Below, one piece after another: positions 46,441-56,600 of a DNA stretch of 64,000 nt (the stretch's first letter is position 1; each line of letters begins with the position of its first letter). A program made the translations under genes and the position numbers. The notes under the pieces were generated by a model. The model was not told where the DNA came from. It did no database searches and saw only the letters and a list, made by a program, of their open reading frames with translations. The stretch is from Flammeovirgaceae bacterium UBA4465 (GTDB lineage Bacteria > Bacteroidota > Bacteroidia > Cytophagales > Cyclobacteriaceae): the NCBI GenBank assembly GCA_905182375.1, contig CAJJBF010000002.1:1-64000 (forward strand), in the 5' to 3' direction.

Positions 46441-48450
46441 ATGAAAATAGGAGCAAATTTTCCTGCGAAAACACCAGAGGGTCCTATTGAGGACAAATGG
46501 ACTTCATATAAGAACAAAATAGATCTGGTCAACCCAGCCAATAAACGGCTCATAGATATTATTGTAGTCGGTACAGGATTGGCCGGGGGCTCAGCCGCAG
46601 CCTCTTTGGCCGAATTGGGTTATAATGTCAAAGCCTTTTGTTTTCAAGATTCTCCACGTAGGGCACATTCTATCGCCGCACAGGGCGGCATTAATGCCTC
46701 AAAAAATTATATGGGAGACGGTGACTCAGATTATCGCCTTTTCTACGATACGGTCAAGGGGGGTGACTACAGGGCCAGAGAAGAAAATGTTTATCGCTTA
46801 GCAGAAGTATCCGGCAATATCATTGATCAGTGTGTTGCACAGGGTGTCCCTTTTGCTAGAGATTATGGGGGTTTGTTGGACAATCGCTCTTTTGGTGGCG
46901 TTTTGGTCTCTCGAACTTTTTATGCCAAAGGTCAAACCGGTCAACAATTGCTATTAGGTGCCTATTCGGCAATGAACAGACAGATAGCGAGGGGTAAAAT
47001 AAAGATGTACAACCGTCACGAGATGATGGATTTGGTAATCGTAGATGGTAAAGCAAGGGGAATCATTGCCAAAAACTTGATCACAGGTGAACTTCAAAGA
47101 TACTCGGCTCATGCCGTAGTGATCGCCTCAGGAGGTTATGGTAATGTCTTCTATTTATCCACCAATGCCATGGGTAGTAATGTTTCGGCAGCCTGGAAAA
47201 TTCATAGAAAAGGCGCTTGGTTTGCCAATCCTTGCTTCACTCAAATACACCCTACTTGTATCCCCGTATCCGGAGATCACCAGTCGAAGTTGACTTTGAT
47301 GTCAGAATCTTTAAGAAATGATGGCCGAATTTGGGTACCTGCCAAGGAAAAAGATGTAAAAGCAATTCGATCAGGAACACTGAAGCCAACGGCAATCGCA
47401 GAGGCAGATAGAGATTATTTTTTGGAACGTCGCTATCCGGCCTTCGGTAATCTCGTGCCCAGAGATGTGGCCTCAAGAGCTGCCAAAGAAAGATGTGATG
47501 CTGGGTTTGGTGTAAATGCTACCGGCGAAGCGGTCTATTTAGATTTTGCTGCGGCCGTAATAAGATATGGAAAAGAAAAAGCTCTGGTTACGCACCAAGA
47601 TGCCAACAACGAAGCCCTAGTTCTTGAATTAGGGAGAGAAATTATTGCCACTAAATATGGCAACCTTTTCCAGATGTATGAAAAAATAGTTGATGAAAAT
47701 CCTTATGAAACCCCAATGATGATTTACCCTGCGGTGCACTACACAATGGGCGGCGTCTGGGTTGACTATGATTTGATGACTACTATTCCTGGTTGCTATG
47801 CGATTGGAGAAGCTAACTTTTCCGAACATGGCGCCAATCGCCTTGGTGCCTCAGCATTGATGCAAGGTTTAGCGGATGGCTATTTTGTTCTTCCTTATAC
47901 CATTGGCAATTACCTCGCCAAGGATATTCGTACCGGAGCCATTCCTGTGGACACACCAGAATTTGCCGCTGCTGAAAAGGGCGTACAAGAGCAACTTGAA
48001 CGATTCATCAATAACAAAGGCTCGAAACCCGTTGATTATTTTCACAAAAAACTTGGTAAAATCATGTGGGATAAAGTAGGTATGTCCAGAAATGGAAAAG
48101 ATCTCAAAGAAGCCGTCGAAGAAATTCAAGCCATCAGAGATGAATTTTACAAGGAAGTAAAAGTGCCCGGAAACCTAGAGGGTTTTAATGAGGAATTAGC
48201 AAAAGCGGGTAGGGTTGCAGACTTCTTGGAATTAGGAGAACTTTTTGCAAAAGATGCGCTCAATAGGGAAGAATCTTGTGGAGGTCATTTCAGAGAAGAA
48301 CACCAAACACCAGAAGGAGAAGCCAAAAGAGACAAAGCCTTTCAGTATGTGGCTGCTTGGGAGCATAATGGAGCTCCGAAAGATGCGAATCTTCACAAAG
48401 AAATGCTTGATTATAAATATATTGAAGTAAAAGAAAGAAGTTACAAGTAA
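46441..48450 (+). CDS. sdhA: Succinate dehydrogenase/fumarate reductase flavoprotein subunit
   Basis: Catalytic flavoprotein subunit, 669 residues. The FAD loop [17 protein letters not shown] is near residues 42-58. The covalent FAD histidine is H76 in [14 protein letters not shown]. Substrate residues lie in [14 protein letters not shown] and in [14 protein letters not shown], and the end of the FAD domain is [14 protein letters not shown]. It is long relative to the alpha-proteobacterial type, as expected for Bacteroidota. It follows sdhC after 66 bases. Confidence 0.96.
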   Translation: MKIGANFPAKTPEGPIEDKWTSYKNKIDLVNPANKRLIDIIVVGTGLAGGSAAASLAELGYNVKAFCFQDSPRRAHSIAAQGGINASKNYMGDGDSDYRLFYDTVKGGDYRAREENVYRLAEVSGNIIDQCVAQGVPFARDYGGLLDNRSFGGVLVSRTFYAKGQTGQQLLLGAYSAMNRQIARGKIKMYNRHEMMDLVIVDGKARGIIAKNLITGELQRYSAHAVVIASGGYGNVFYLSTNAMGSNVSAAWKIHRKGAWFANPCFTQIHPTCIPVSGDHQSKLTLMSESLRNDGRIWVPAKEKDVKAIRSGTLKPTAIAEADRDYFLERRYPAFGNLVPRDVASRAAKERCDAGFGVNATGEAVYLDFAAAVIRYGKEKALVTHQDANNEALVLELGREIIATKYGNLFQMYEKIVDENPYETPMMIYPAVHYTMGGVWVDYDLMTTIPGCYAIGEANFSEHGANRLGASALMQGLADGYFVLPYTIGNYLAKDIRTGAIPVDTPEFAAAEKGVQEQLERFINNKGSKPVDYFHKKLGKIMWDKVGMSRNGKDLKEAVEEIQAIRDEFYKEVKVPGNLEGFNEELAKAGRVADFLELGELFAKDALNREESCGGHFREEHQTPEGEAKRDKAFQYVAAWEHNGAPKDANLHKEMLDYKYIEVKERSYK

Positions 48451-48472
48451 GAGCTAGTAAAATTCATAGGAG

Positions 48473-49219
48473 ATGGACTTAAAACTAAAAATATGGCGGC
48501 AGAAAAATGCCGCTGCCAAAGGTAAGATTGTTGATTACGATATCAGTGAGGTCTCCTCCGATATGTCATTCTTAGAAATGCTTGATGTACTGAATAGAGA
48601 GCTTACCGAGAAAGGTGATGAGCCTGTGAGTTTTGATCATGACTGTAGGGAGGGTATCTGTGGATCTTGTTCCCTTCAGATCAACGGCCGTCCCCATGGT
48701 CCCGATGGAGGTACCACTACATGCCAACTTCACATGCGAAAATTCAAAAATGGAGACAGCATTGTCATTGAACCCTTTCGAGCCAAAGCATTTCCGATCG
48801 TTAAAGATTTGATCATAGATCGATCAGCCTTTGATCGTGTACAACATGCTGGTGCTTTTATCTCCGTAAATACTTCTGGAAATACACAAGACGCAAATTC
48901 AACTCCCATCAACAAAGGGAATGCAGATCACGCTTTTGACGCTGCCTCCTGTATTGGCTGCGGGGCCTGTGTCGCGGCATGCAAAAATGCTTCAGCCATG
49001 CTTTTTGTTTCTGCAAAAGTTTCACAATATGCCTTATTGCCTCAAGGCCAAGTAGAACGTGAAATGCGCGTAACAGACATGGTTTCTCAAATGGATGAAG
49101 AAGGATTTGGGGCCTGTACCAACACGGGTGCTTGTGAAGCTGAATGTCCAAAAGGCATCAGCATCACCAATATTGCTCGGATGAATCGTGAATTCATTGG
49201 GTCCAATTTAAAATCTTGA
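48473..49219 (+). CDS. sdhB: Succinate dehydrogenase iron-sulfur subunit
   Basis: Electron-transfer subunit, 248 residues, with three iron-sulfur clusters. The [2Fe-2S] ligands are in CREGICGSC followed by TTTCQLHM. The [4Fe-4S]/[3Fe-4S] ligands are in [15 protein letters not shown] and [16 protein letters not shown]. It passes electrons from SdhA to the quinone site in SdhC. It starts 22 bases after sdhA. Confidence 0.96.
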   Translation: MDLKLKIWRQKNAAAKGKIVDYDISEVSSDMSFLEMLDVLNRELTEKGDEPVSFDHDCREGICGSCSLQINGRPHGPDGGTTTCQLHMRKFKNGDSIVIEPFRAKAFPIVKDLIIDRSAFDRVQHAGAFISVNTSGNTQDANSTPINKGNADHAFDAASCIGCGACVAACKNASAMLFVSAKVSQYALLPQGQVEREMRVTDMVSQMDEEGFGACTNTGACEAECPKGISITNIARMNREFIGSNLKS

Positions 49220-49328
49220 TAGCCAATAGTTACTCAAAAAAAAACTTGGTACAGACGCAATGTTTTTTTGTTTTCTGATCTTTGACGGATTTTAACCTTT
49301 AATTGAATATTTTACTTGTCAGGTGGCT

Positions 49329-52007
49329 ATGAAAAACTTGGTTATCTTATTTGGAGCTTTATTTTTATTCATTTCAGGCTACTTTATATGGCCCATTTGG
49401 AATCAAGAAAGTTCTGCCGAATTATGGGACTTTGTTCCAGAAAATTCAGGGCTTGTCTACGAAAGTAATGATCTAGGTGGGACACTTCTCAGATTACAAG
49501 ACCTTGAGTCATTCCAATCACTTATCCGTATTCCTAGCTTAGGAAAGCTTCCTGATCACATCGCAAAAATAGAGCGATTGACAGGGTTAAACTCATTTTA
49601 CTCTTTTCTTGATAAAACTTCTGGGATCATCAGTCTTCACAATACCGGCAAAAATGAATTTGACTTTCTATACTTAGTAGCAATGAATGACTTGAACACT
49701 ACTGGTGTCGTGTCAAAATTGATCACTCCTCTTGTTTCTAAGGCAATAGAGAAGCAACCTCGAGCTTATTTAGGTTTCGAATTGAATGAGGTTTCCTTAT
49801 CCTTTACAGCTGGTCGATTAACTTATCTAATTTATGATCATTATTTCATTGCCAGCTTTACTCCCTATCTTGTTGAGGATGCCATAAGAACCTTCGAAGA
49901 TGAAAATTATAAGTCCTTTAGAGAGGTCTTTGCTGAACATCACCAAATAACAAAAATCAAACAAGATGAAGGCAATGTCTACGTTAATTACAAGAGTTTC
50001 TTTAAGGGCTCTCAGGCCTTTGCCGCAAACGATCTCGATAAAAAGTTTTTAACCTCTGCTTTTTTAGACCTCAATATCGAAGACGACCACATCAGTTTAA
50101 GTGGCTTTTCGTTTGCCGATAGTAGCAAAACCTTGCAAATGATCAAAGGCATCACCGGTGCGCCATTAGATATTTCAGATGTTATCAGCAATGGTACTTC
50201 GATCCTTCACCATTTTAGTTTTCAAGATCCTTATTTGTGGAGAGATCAACAAAAAAATGCGGATCTCCATGATCAAAAAACGTCCTATTCTGACCTATCT
50301 GTAATTCCTCGGGATGCTCTGAAATTTTTGGGTCAAGAAATAGGTCGTGCCATCCAACTCAGAAATGGACAGAAAGTTCCTATCCTTATCATCGAATGTA
50401 AAAATAGTGAGGGTCTCATTCACTATTTAGATGCGATAGCCAAACAAATACCTAACCAACGCTCAGATCACTATTTTGTTGAACAGTACAATCAACATAT
50501 CATTCGTCAACTTCCTGTAAAAAATCTGGCTGCTTTATTATTTGGCGATATCGCAAAAGATCTCCCTGAAGGCTATTATAGTTCATTTGAAAACTATGTG
50601 TTGATAAGTCCAAATCTTCCTGTGTTAAAAGAATTTTTATCCGATATTTTAAATGAAAACACTTGGGGCAAAACATTAAGTAAGAAAAAGTTTCTTAAAA
50701 AAATCAACAAGGCTTCTCCCCATACTATTATTGTCAACGGCGCAGAATCTTGGGACCATTTATATCCTACAATGCGGCCACAATGGCAAAATGATTTTAT
50801 GGTGTCTGAAATGATTTTCAAAAGCTTTGGGCATATTGCCATCCAATTTTCAAGCATTGATGATAAATATTTTACGAGTATTTTCATCGAAAAGAACAGC
50901 CCATCTTCGGAAAGAAACAGCCCGTTAATAAAAATAAATACAGTTGAATTTGATCATCACTTAATTTCAAAGCCTTATTTGGTCACTGACCATAGAAATG
51001 GAAATAATGAAATAATTGTTCAAGACAATAAAAAAGTAATTTATCTTGTTGATACAGATTTTCAAATAGGCTGGCAACGCCCTCTTTTCCTGCCCATAGT
51101 AGGTACGATACATCAAATAGACTTTTATAAAAACGAAAAGCTACAATATGCCTTCATAACCAATGATTCTCTCTATATAATAGATAGAAAAGGTCAAAAT
51201 GTAGCGGACTTTCCGAAATACTTAGCACCCCATCTCAAAAGTTTAGAAATCGTAGATTACGATCAAAAAAGAAACTACCGGTTTTCAATTACCACACAGC
51301 AGGGCGATGCGTTCCTCACGGATAAGTCTGGAACTCCTCTGGAAGGATGGAATCCTTATCATTTTGAAAAGGATATTATTGGATCCATGCGCCATTTCAG
51401 GATCGGTGGCACCGATGTGTTTACGGTTGTACTAGCCAATGGTGAAATCTTTTTGCTCAGCAGACGGGCTAAGGTTTATAAGGGATTCCCCCTAAAATTT
51501 AATCTCAATACAGAAAGTGATTACCACCTACGCATTGGGAGTAATTTCAAATCATCTCATTGGACCCTGCTCACTGAAAATGGCACTCTATTTCAGATGA
51601 ATCTTAAGGGCGAAATCCTCCACAAAAAACAATTATATAAGCCAGCAACTGACACCCAATTTACTCTTATTAAGGACTCAAAAAATAAAAAATATGTGAT
51701 CGCTAAAGCGACTAACACTAAGATCACTTTAGTCAATGATCAAGACGAAATCTACTTCGAGAAAAATCACCCCCTTGATAAAAAAATACTGATTCAACTT
51801 TTCAATAACGATAATCAAGGTGATTATATCGTTTTTAATCATATCGAAGATCAATACATGCGCCTCTTTGATCTAAAGGGAAATTTACTCTCCCTCTCCC
51901 CTCTCCCAAACTCAAATCCCATCGAAATGTATAACCTAGGTAATTCTACCCCAAAAGAAATCTATCTCACCAATGGAAAAACACTCCACGCATATACCAA
52001 GCCCTAA
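49329..52007 (+). CDS. Membrane-anchored protein with C-terminal propeller-like repeats (DUF3352-like N-terminal part)
   Basis: A protein of about 892 residues that I cannot assign a function. An N-terminal membrane helix (about residues 3-20) anchors it, with the rest probably periplasmic. Residues 30 to about 480 resemble DUF3352-type proteins. From about residue 540 onward there are about seven related segments of roughly 50 residues, each with a strand pair and a D-x-x-G turn (for example VDTDFQIGW, IDRKGQNVADF, TDKSGTPLEGW, LSRRAKVYKGF, NLKGEILHK, LFDLKGNLLSL), suggesting a seven-bladed propeller. An in-frame GTG at 49323 lies two codons before the chosen ATG. It stands alone, 100 bases after sdhB. 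Confidence 0.7.
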   Translation: MKNLVILFGALFLFISGYFIWPIWNQESSAELWDFVPENSGLVYESNDLGGTLLRLQDLESFQSLIRIPSLGKLPDHIAKIERLTGLNSFYSFLDKTSGIISLHNTGKNEFDFLYLVAMNDLNTTGVVSKLITPLVSKAIEKQPRAYLGFELNEVSLSFTAGRLTYLIYDHYFIASFTPYLVEDAIRTFEDENYKSFREVFAEHHQITKIKQDEGNVYVNYKSFFKGSQAFAANDLDKKFLTSAFLDLNIEDDHISLSGFSFADSSKTLQMIKGITGAPLDISDVISNGTSILHHFSFQDPYLWRDQQKNADLHDQKTSYSDLSVIPRDALKFLGQEIGRAIQLRNGQKVPILIIECKNSEGLIHYLDAIAKQIPNQRSDHYFVEQYNQHIIRQLPVKNLAALLFGDIAKDLPEGYYSSFENYVLISPNLPVLKEFLSDILNENTWGKTLSKKKFLKKINKASPHTIIVNGAESWDHLYPTMRPQWQNDFMVSEMIFKSFGHIAIQFSSIDDKYFTSIFIEKNSPSSERNSPLIKINTVEFDHHLISKPYLVTDHRNGNNEIIVQDNKKVIYLVDTDFQIGWQRPLFLPIVGTIHQIDFYKNEKLQYAFITNDSLYIIDRKGQNVADFPKYLAPHLKSLEIVDYDQKRNYRFSITTQQGDAFLTDKSGTPLEGWNPYHFEKDIIGSMRHFRIGGTDVFTVVLANGEIFLLSRRAKVYKGFPLKFNLNTESDYHLRIGSNFKSSHWTLLTENGTLFQMNLKGEILHKKQLYKPATDTQFTLIKDSKNKKYVIAKATNTKITLVNDQDEIYFEKNHPLDKKILIQLFNNDNQGDYIVFNHIEDQYMRLFDLKGNLLSLSPLPNSNPIEMYNLGNSTPKEIYLTNGKTLHAYTKP

Positions 52008-52091
52008 CGAATCTCATAGAGCATGGAAACCCCGTCAATCTGGGCAGTGGCCAACTAGAATAGCCTACTAGCACTCAATAATACAAACCCT

Positions 52092-54146
52092 TCATTTTGA
52101 AGGTGAAACCAGCAAGCCAGCTCGCCTCAACAGTGCATCTACGGTAGGCTCAGCTCCCCTAAATTTCTTATACAGCTCCATCGGTCGTTGGGTTCCCCCT
52201 CGACTCAAAATACAATTCTTAAAGGCTTCAGCTGTCTTAAAGTCGAAAATACCTTCTTCCTTAAAGCACTGGAAGGCATCAGCATCCAGTACCTCTGCCC
52301 ATTTATAACTGTAATAGCCTGAAGCATATCCCCCAGCAAAAATATGAGCAAATTGAACGCTCATATTGGTATTTGGAATATCGGGGAAAAGATTGGTTGG
52401 CGCTAAAATGTCTTTTTCTAAATTCTCAATAGAATCCATGTTCTGAGCAGCCGCATAGTTTTGATTGTGGAGCGATAAATCTAAAATTGCAAAGCTCAAC
52501 TGTCTCATCGTTGCATATGCCTCATGAAAAGTGGTGGCAGACTTAATCCGATCAATATACGCTGAAGGAATGACCTCTCCCGTTTCATAATGATGGGCAA
52601 AGAGACGTAAACATTCTGGTTCGTAACACCAATTTTCCAATATTTGAGAAGGTAATTCCACAAAATCCCATGGCACACTAGTTCCAGATAAACTCTCGTA
52701 CGTAGTATTCGCGAGCATTCCATGCAAGGCATGCCCAAACTCATGAAATAAAGTTTTAACCTCGTCAAATTTTAAAAGGGAAGGAAGGTTATCGGCAGAA
52801 GGTGTGAAATTACAAACGATACTGACCTGTGGAATTATTCGTTGGCCGTTTACTTTTTTCTGACCTCGATAAGAAGTCATCCATGCACCTGGACGTTTTC
52901 CTGACCTTGGAAAATAATCTGCCAGAAAAATAGCCTTTAATTCTTGATCTTCCCAAACTTCGTAAGCCTTGACTTCTTCATGATAAACAGGAATTTGAGC
53001 ATTGAGCTTAAAAGTCAATCCAAATAATTTCTCAGCCGTTTTAAAAACTCCATCAATCACCTTTTCAAGCTTAAAGTAAGGCTTGAGTAACTCATCATCA
53101 AAATTGAATTTATTTTTCCTTAACTTCTCTGCATAATAGGCCCAATCCCAACGCTCTAGTTCATGGTCAATACCAAGGGTGCCCATGAAAGTCTTTATTT
53201 CATCGACTTCTTGAATAGCCTTCTCTTTTGATTTTAACAATAAATCATCTAGAAAGTCCTGTACCCTTGTCGGGTTTTCTGCCATTCGCTCTTCGAGAAC
53301 ATAACTAGAATAACTTTGATAGCCTAAAAGTTCCGCCATCTCAGCTCTGAGTTTTACAATATTCAAAACCAAATCTCGATTATCATTGGCTCCTTCTTTA
53401 AATGCCTTTTGCATGTAGGCAATAAACAATTGCTTGCGTAACTCTCGATGGTCTGCATTTTCCATAAAAGGAATGAAAGAAGGTGCTTGTAAAGTAAATA
53501 TCCACTTATCTGACCGCTGTGTTTCAATGGCCAGCCCCTTCGACCGATCAATCAAATCTTGAGGCAAACCCGAAAGGTCTTCTTCGTTGTTGAGAACCAA
53601 TTCATAATTATTGGTTTCCGCCAACACATTCTCACCAAATTTAAGCGCCAAACTTGACAGCGCTATCGTAATCTCTTTATATCTACCTTGACTCTTTGGG
53701 TCGAGTCCTGCTCCATTTCGTGCAAAGGATTTGTATGTTTTTTCCAAAAGCATACGCTCCTCTCCTGAACGGGATTCATTTAAATTATAAACAAATTTTA
53801 CCCGTTCAAATAGTTTTTTATTCAGTTTCACCTCGTTGTTAAAAGAAGTAAGCAAAGGCGACACCTCTTGCGTAATCTTTTGTAATTCATCGGAAGTTTC
53901 CGCAGAATTTAAATTGAACAGTACATTGGAAACCTGATCTAAAAGCACTCCTGAACCCTCAAGGGCCTCAATTGTATTTTCAAACGTAGGTGGATCCAGA
54001 TGCTCAGTAATTTCTGTAATTTCAATTCTCGCTTCAAGGATACCTTGCTCAATGGCGGGTAAATAATGGTTGTTTTTTATTAAATTAAAAGGTGCCATTT
54101 GAAAAGGAGTTTCAAAGGGGCTAAAAAAAGGATTTGACTGAGTCAT
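52092..54146 (-). CDS. M3-family oligopeptidase
   Basis: Zinc metallopeptidase of the M3A type (oligopeptidase A or dipeptidyl carboxypeptidase-like), 684 residues without a signal peptide, so presumably cytoplasmic and involved in peptide turnover. The zinc motif is HEFGH at H468-H472, followed by a downstream glutamate in VPWDFVELPSQILENW. The N-terminal helical lid region and the C-terminal FRGAEPTVDALLRRAGL end are typical. It is divergently transcribed from the mscS-like gene. Whether it is PrlC- or Dcp-like cannot be settled by eye. Confidence 0.92.
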   Translation of the reverse strand: MTQSNPFFSPFETPFQMAPFNLIKNNHYLPAIEQGILEARIEITEITEHLDPPTFENTIEALEGSGVLLDQVSNVLFNLNSAETSDELQKITQEVSPLLTSFNNEVKLNKKLFERVKFVYNLNESRSGEERMLLEKTYKSFARNGAGLDPKSQGRYKEITIALSSLALKFGENVLAETNNYELVLNNEEDLSGLPQDLIDRSKGLAIETQRSDKWIFTLQAPSFIPFMENADHRELRKQLFIAYMQKAFKEGANDNRDLVLNIVKLRAEMAELLGYQSYSSYVLEERMAENPTRVQDFLDDLLLKSKEKAIQEVDEIKTFMGTLGIDHELERWDWAYYAEKLRKNKFNFDDELLKPYFKLEKVIDGVFKTAEKLFGLTFKLNAQIPVYHEEVKAYEVWEDQELKAIFLADYFPRSGKRPGAWMTSYRGQKKVNGQRIIPQVSIVCNFTPSADNLPSLLKFDEVKTLFHEFGHALHGMLANTTYESLSGTSVPWDFVELPSQILENWCYEPECLRLFAHHYETGEVIPSAYIDRIKSATTFHEAYATMRQLSFAILDLSLHNQNYAAAQNMDSIENLEKDILAPTNLFPDIPNTNMSVQFAHIFAGGYASGYYSYKWAEVLDADAFQCFKEEGIFDFKTAEAFKNCILSRGGTQRPMELYKKFRGAEPTVDALLRRAGLLVSPSK

Positions 54147-54152
54147 TTTTGC

Positions 54153-54173
54153 TAAGTTTGTATGGCAAATTTA
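54153..54173. promoter_or_regulatory. Back-to-back -7 elements between peptidase and mscS-like genes
   Basis: TAAGTTTG on the plus strand (54153-54160) and TAAATTTG on the minus strand (complement of 54166-54173) are both TAnnTTTG matches. The plus-strand one has a TTTG at 54133-54136, 16 bases upstream. The minus-strand one has no obvious -33 partner. They point outward in opposite directions toward mscS (plus) and the M3 gene (minus). Confidence 0.4.
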
Positions 54174-54213
54174 AAAAGGTAATAGCATAGGTAATCGCTT
54201 AAATCATAATTAG

Positions 54214-55821
54214 ATGAAAAAAATATTTCTTATTTTGTTTTTTGGCTTTATAATCATTGGGATTGGACAATCACAGTCCTTGACAGAGGACACTGTAATG
54301 TTTGATTTGAGTACACCCTATCAAACCATTAAATCTTTTAATTTTTATTCTCAATCAGCTCATTTTAATCCCTCACTGATCAAAAAATGTGCCGAATTAG
54401 CAAGTAATGATTCGACAGATTTTCCCAAAAAATTGATTCAGCTGATCAAAGGTGAAGGTATCTCCATAAAATTGGAGGAAATTTCAAAAGATCCCAATTA
54501 CATAGACAGTACCACCCAACTTCATATTTATAAACTGAATGAAAATTATCCTTTATTGTACCTAAAGAAAATCAATGGTCTTTGGATTTTTCCAAAAGAA
54601 AGTGTCGCAAATGTGCTGCAACTCCATGAGAAACTTTTTGCCTTTGGCGGAGATATCCTACTTGAAATAATGGATTCTTCTCATGCCAATCAATATTTTG
54701 GATTGACCGTAAATCAATATTTAGCCGGCCTTTTTTTCATATTCATGGCCTTCGTTATTCATAAATTATTAAGTAATTTTATTGAGAAAACCGCTCAACA
54801 AATTATAAAAAAATTAAAGGTTAAAAAAATTTCAGCAGAAGAAATGACTTCTCTGATTAAGCCCTTGAGCTTTCTCATCATCATCTTACTGCTGTCCTTC
54901 GTTTTCCCCATACTTCAACTACCTACTTCATTTTCCTTTTATTTAGCCACTTCGATAAGAGCAGCCATTCCCTTACTCTTCACCATTACCTCCTTTAGGT
55001 TAATCAAATTCATTGGACTCTACCTAGAAATGAAGGCGGCTCAGACCAAAAATACGATGGATGATCAGCTGGTTCCCATCATAAGAAAATCATTGCGCGT
55101 TTTTGTGGTGACTTTTGGGACATTGGCCATTCTGTCAAGCTTAAATATTTCTATTTTACCCTTGTTGACAGGTTTATCGATAGGTGGCTTGGCCTTTGCT
55201 TTAGCGGCACAAGATACCATCAAGAACTTCTTTGGATCTGTGATGATTTTTATTGATAAGCCTTTTCAAATTGGCCATTGGATTACGACCGATGGAGTTG
55301 ATGGGACCGTCGAAGAAGTGGGACTTAGGTCTACAAGAATTCGAACCTTTTCAAATTCGTTGGTAACTGTACCCAATGGGAAATTGGCAGATGCCACCAT
55401 TAATAATCATGGCTTGAGGGTCTATCGAAGGTTTTATACCACATTAAGTATTAATTATGATACGCCCCCTGCATTGATTGAGGTTTTTATAGACGGGCTA
55501 AAAGAAATCGTCAATCAACATCCAGACACAAACCCTGAACACAATAATATTTTTTTCAATGATATGGGAGCGCATTCACTCAATATTATGTTTTACATAT
55601 TTTTCGAAGTCCCCGACTGGTCGAGCGAATTGAAAGCAAGGCATGAGATTTTATTGGAAATTTTAAAGTTAGGAAATGCTTTAAAAGTCAATTTTGCATT
55701 TCCAACACAAACTTTGCATATACCCGAACTCCCCACCACGTCATCCTCTGATGCAAGATATCCAGATGACCTTCAAGCCAAAGAAAACCTCACTCAATTC
55801 CTGGCTCTCAAAAAAAAATGA
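54214..55821 (+). CDS. MscS-family mechanosensitive channel
   Basis: A 535-residue channel protein. It has a cleavable or anchoring N-terminal hydrophobic segment, then about 150 soluble residues probably outside the cytoplasm, several membrane helices, and the MscS core. The pore helix and beta domain are evident in GLSIGGLAFALAAQDTIKNFFGSVMIFIDKPFQIGHW, then VGLRSTRIRTFSNSLVTVPNGKL. It should relieve turgor on osmotic downshock, although large MscS homologues may serve other functions. It is monocistronic as far as can be seen. Confidence 0.92.
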   Translation: MKKIFLILFFGFIIIGIGQSQSLTEDTVMFDLSTPYQTIKSFNFYSQSAHFNPSLIKKCAELASNDSTDFPKKLIQLIKGEGISIKLEEISKDPNYIDSTTQLHIYKLNENYPLLYLKKINGLWIFPKESVANVLQLHEKLFAFGGDILLEIMDSSHANQYFGLTVNQYLAGLFFIFMAFVIHKLLSNFIEKTAQQIIKKLKVKKISAEEMTSLIKPLSFLIIILLLSFVFPILQLPTSFSFYLATSIRAAIPLLFTITSFRLIKFIGLYLEMKAAQTKNTMDDQLVPIIRKSLRVFVVTFGTLAILSSLNISILPLLTGLSIGGLAFALAAQDTIKNFFGSVMIFIDKPFQIGHWITTDGVDGTVEEVGLRSTRIRTFSNSLVTVPNGKLADATINNHGLRVYRRFYTTLSINYDTPPALIEVFIDGLKEIVNQHPDTNPEHNNIFFNDMGAHSLNIMFYIFFEVPDWSSELKARHEILLEILKLGNALKVNFAFPTQTLHIPELPTTSSSDARYPDDLQAKENLTQFLALKKK

Positions 55822-55864
55822 CCAATAATAGTCACTAGGCATGATTATTGATCTCACATAACTA

Positions 55865-56446
55865 ATGTTTGAGATTAGAAACTACGTTTTTCTTGTCATT
55901 ACTGCAGTTTGTACTTTATCCTGTGAGGAAGAAACGATCGAAGTTCCATTGGAGGACGAAAGGCTCATCCACTATGATGGGGTCAATGTATCAGCCCCTC
56001 AAATTCTTGAAGGCCTCCATGAATCCAGTATTCGTTTTGAAAGTAGACACCTATTACCTTACCAAGGCCGTATCCTCGAATCTGTTCAATTTTACATCTC
56101 TCATGTCCCTAATGATTTGACCTTAAGAATTTATAAAAATGAGCGATCAAGTAATGAACCTCAAACCTTATTGTACGAAGCGCTAATCACAGGTAGCCGT
56201 GCAAGTAGTTGGAATACATATGATTTAACTGAGGGTTTAATGATAGATGATTCTGAACTTTGGATCAGCCTAAGATATACCCTAGCGGAAACACAAAGAG
56301 TCATTGGCTGTGATGCCGGACCCGCCTTCGTCAATGGCGATTGGGAGTACAGTGGCTTTGAGGATAATTGGAGTAACTTCAGAACGCGTACCAACAATCA
56401 AATAAGTATCAATTGGAATATCCGAGGTGTGCTCTCTGCGCTTTAA
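55865..56446 (+). CDS. Putative lipoprotein of unknown function
   Basis: A 193-residue protein with a short hydrophobic N-terminus and a probable lipidation cysteine at residue 20 (CTLSCEEE). The remainder is a predicted beta-rich domain with alternating hydrophobic and polar residues (residues 40-190), including FYISHVPNDLTLRIYKN and WISLRYTLAETQ. This looks like a surface-exposed jelly-roll domain, but I do not recognise a family. It begins 43 bases after the mscS-like gene. Confidence 0.65.
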   Translation: MFEIRNYVFLVITAVCTLSCEEETIEVPLEDERLIHYDGVNVSAPQILEGLHESSIRFESRHLLPYQGRILESVQFYISHVPNDLTLRIYKNERSSNEPQTLLYEALITGSRASSWNTYDLTEGLMIDDSELWISLRYTLAETQRVIGCDAGPAFVNGDWEYSGFEDNWSNFRTRTNNQISINWNIRGVLSAL

Positions 56447-56600
56447 TTATTGTGAAGTCATCCGAAATAATTAACTTTATCAAGCGTCAAAGCCATTACG
56501 ACAAGTCCTTATCAGACTTTAATGGGTGGCAAGAGGTGAGTAATTTATCTCATCTCATAAAGCATCAATCTCTTTTTACTACATTGACTTAAAGAATAAC

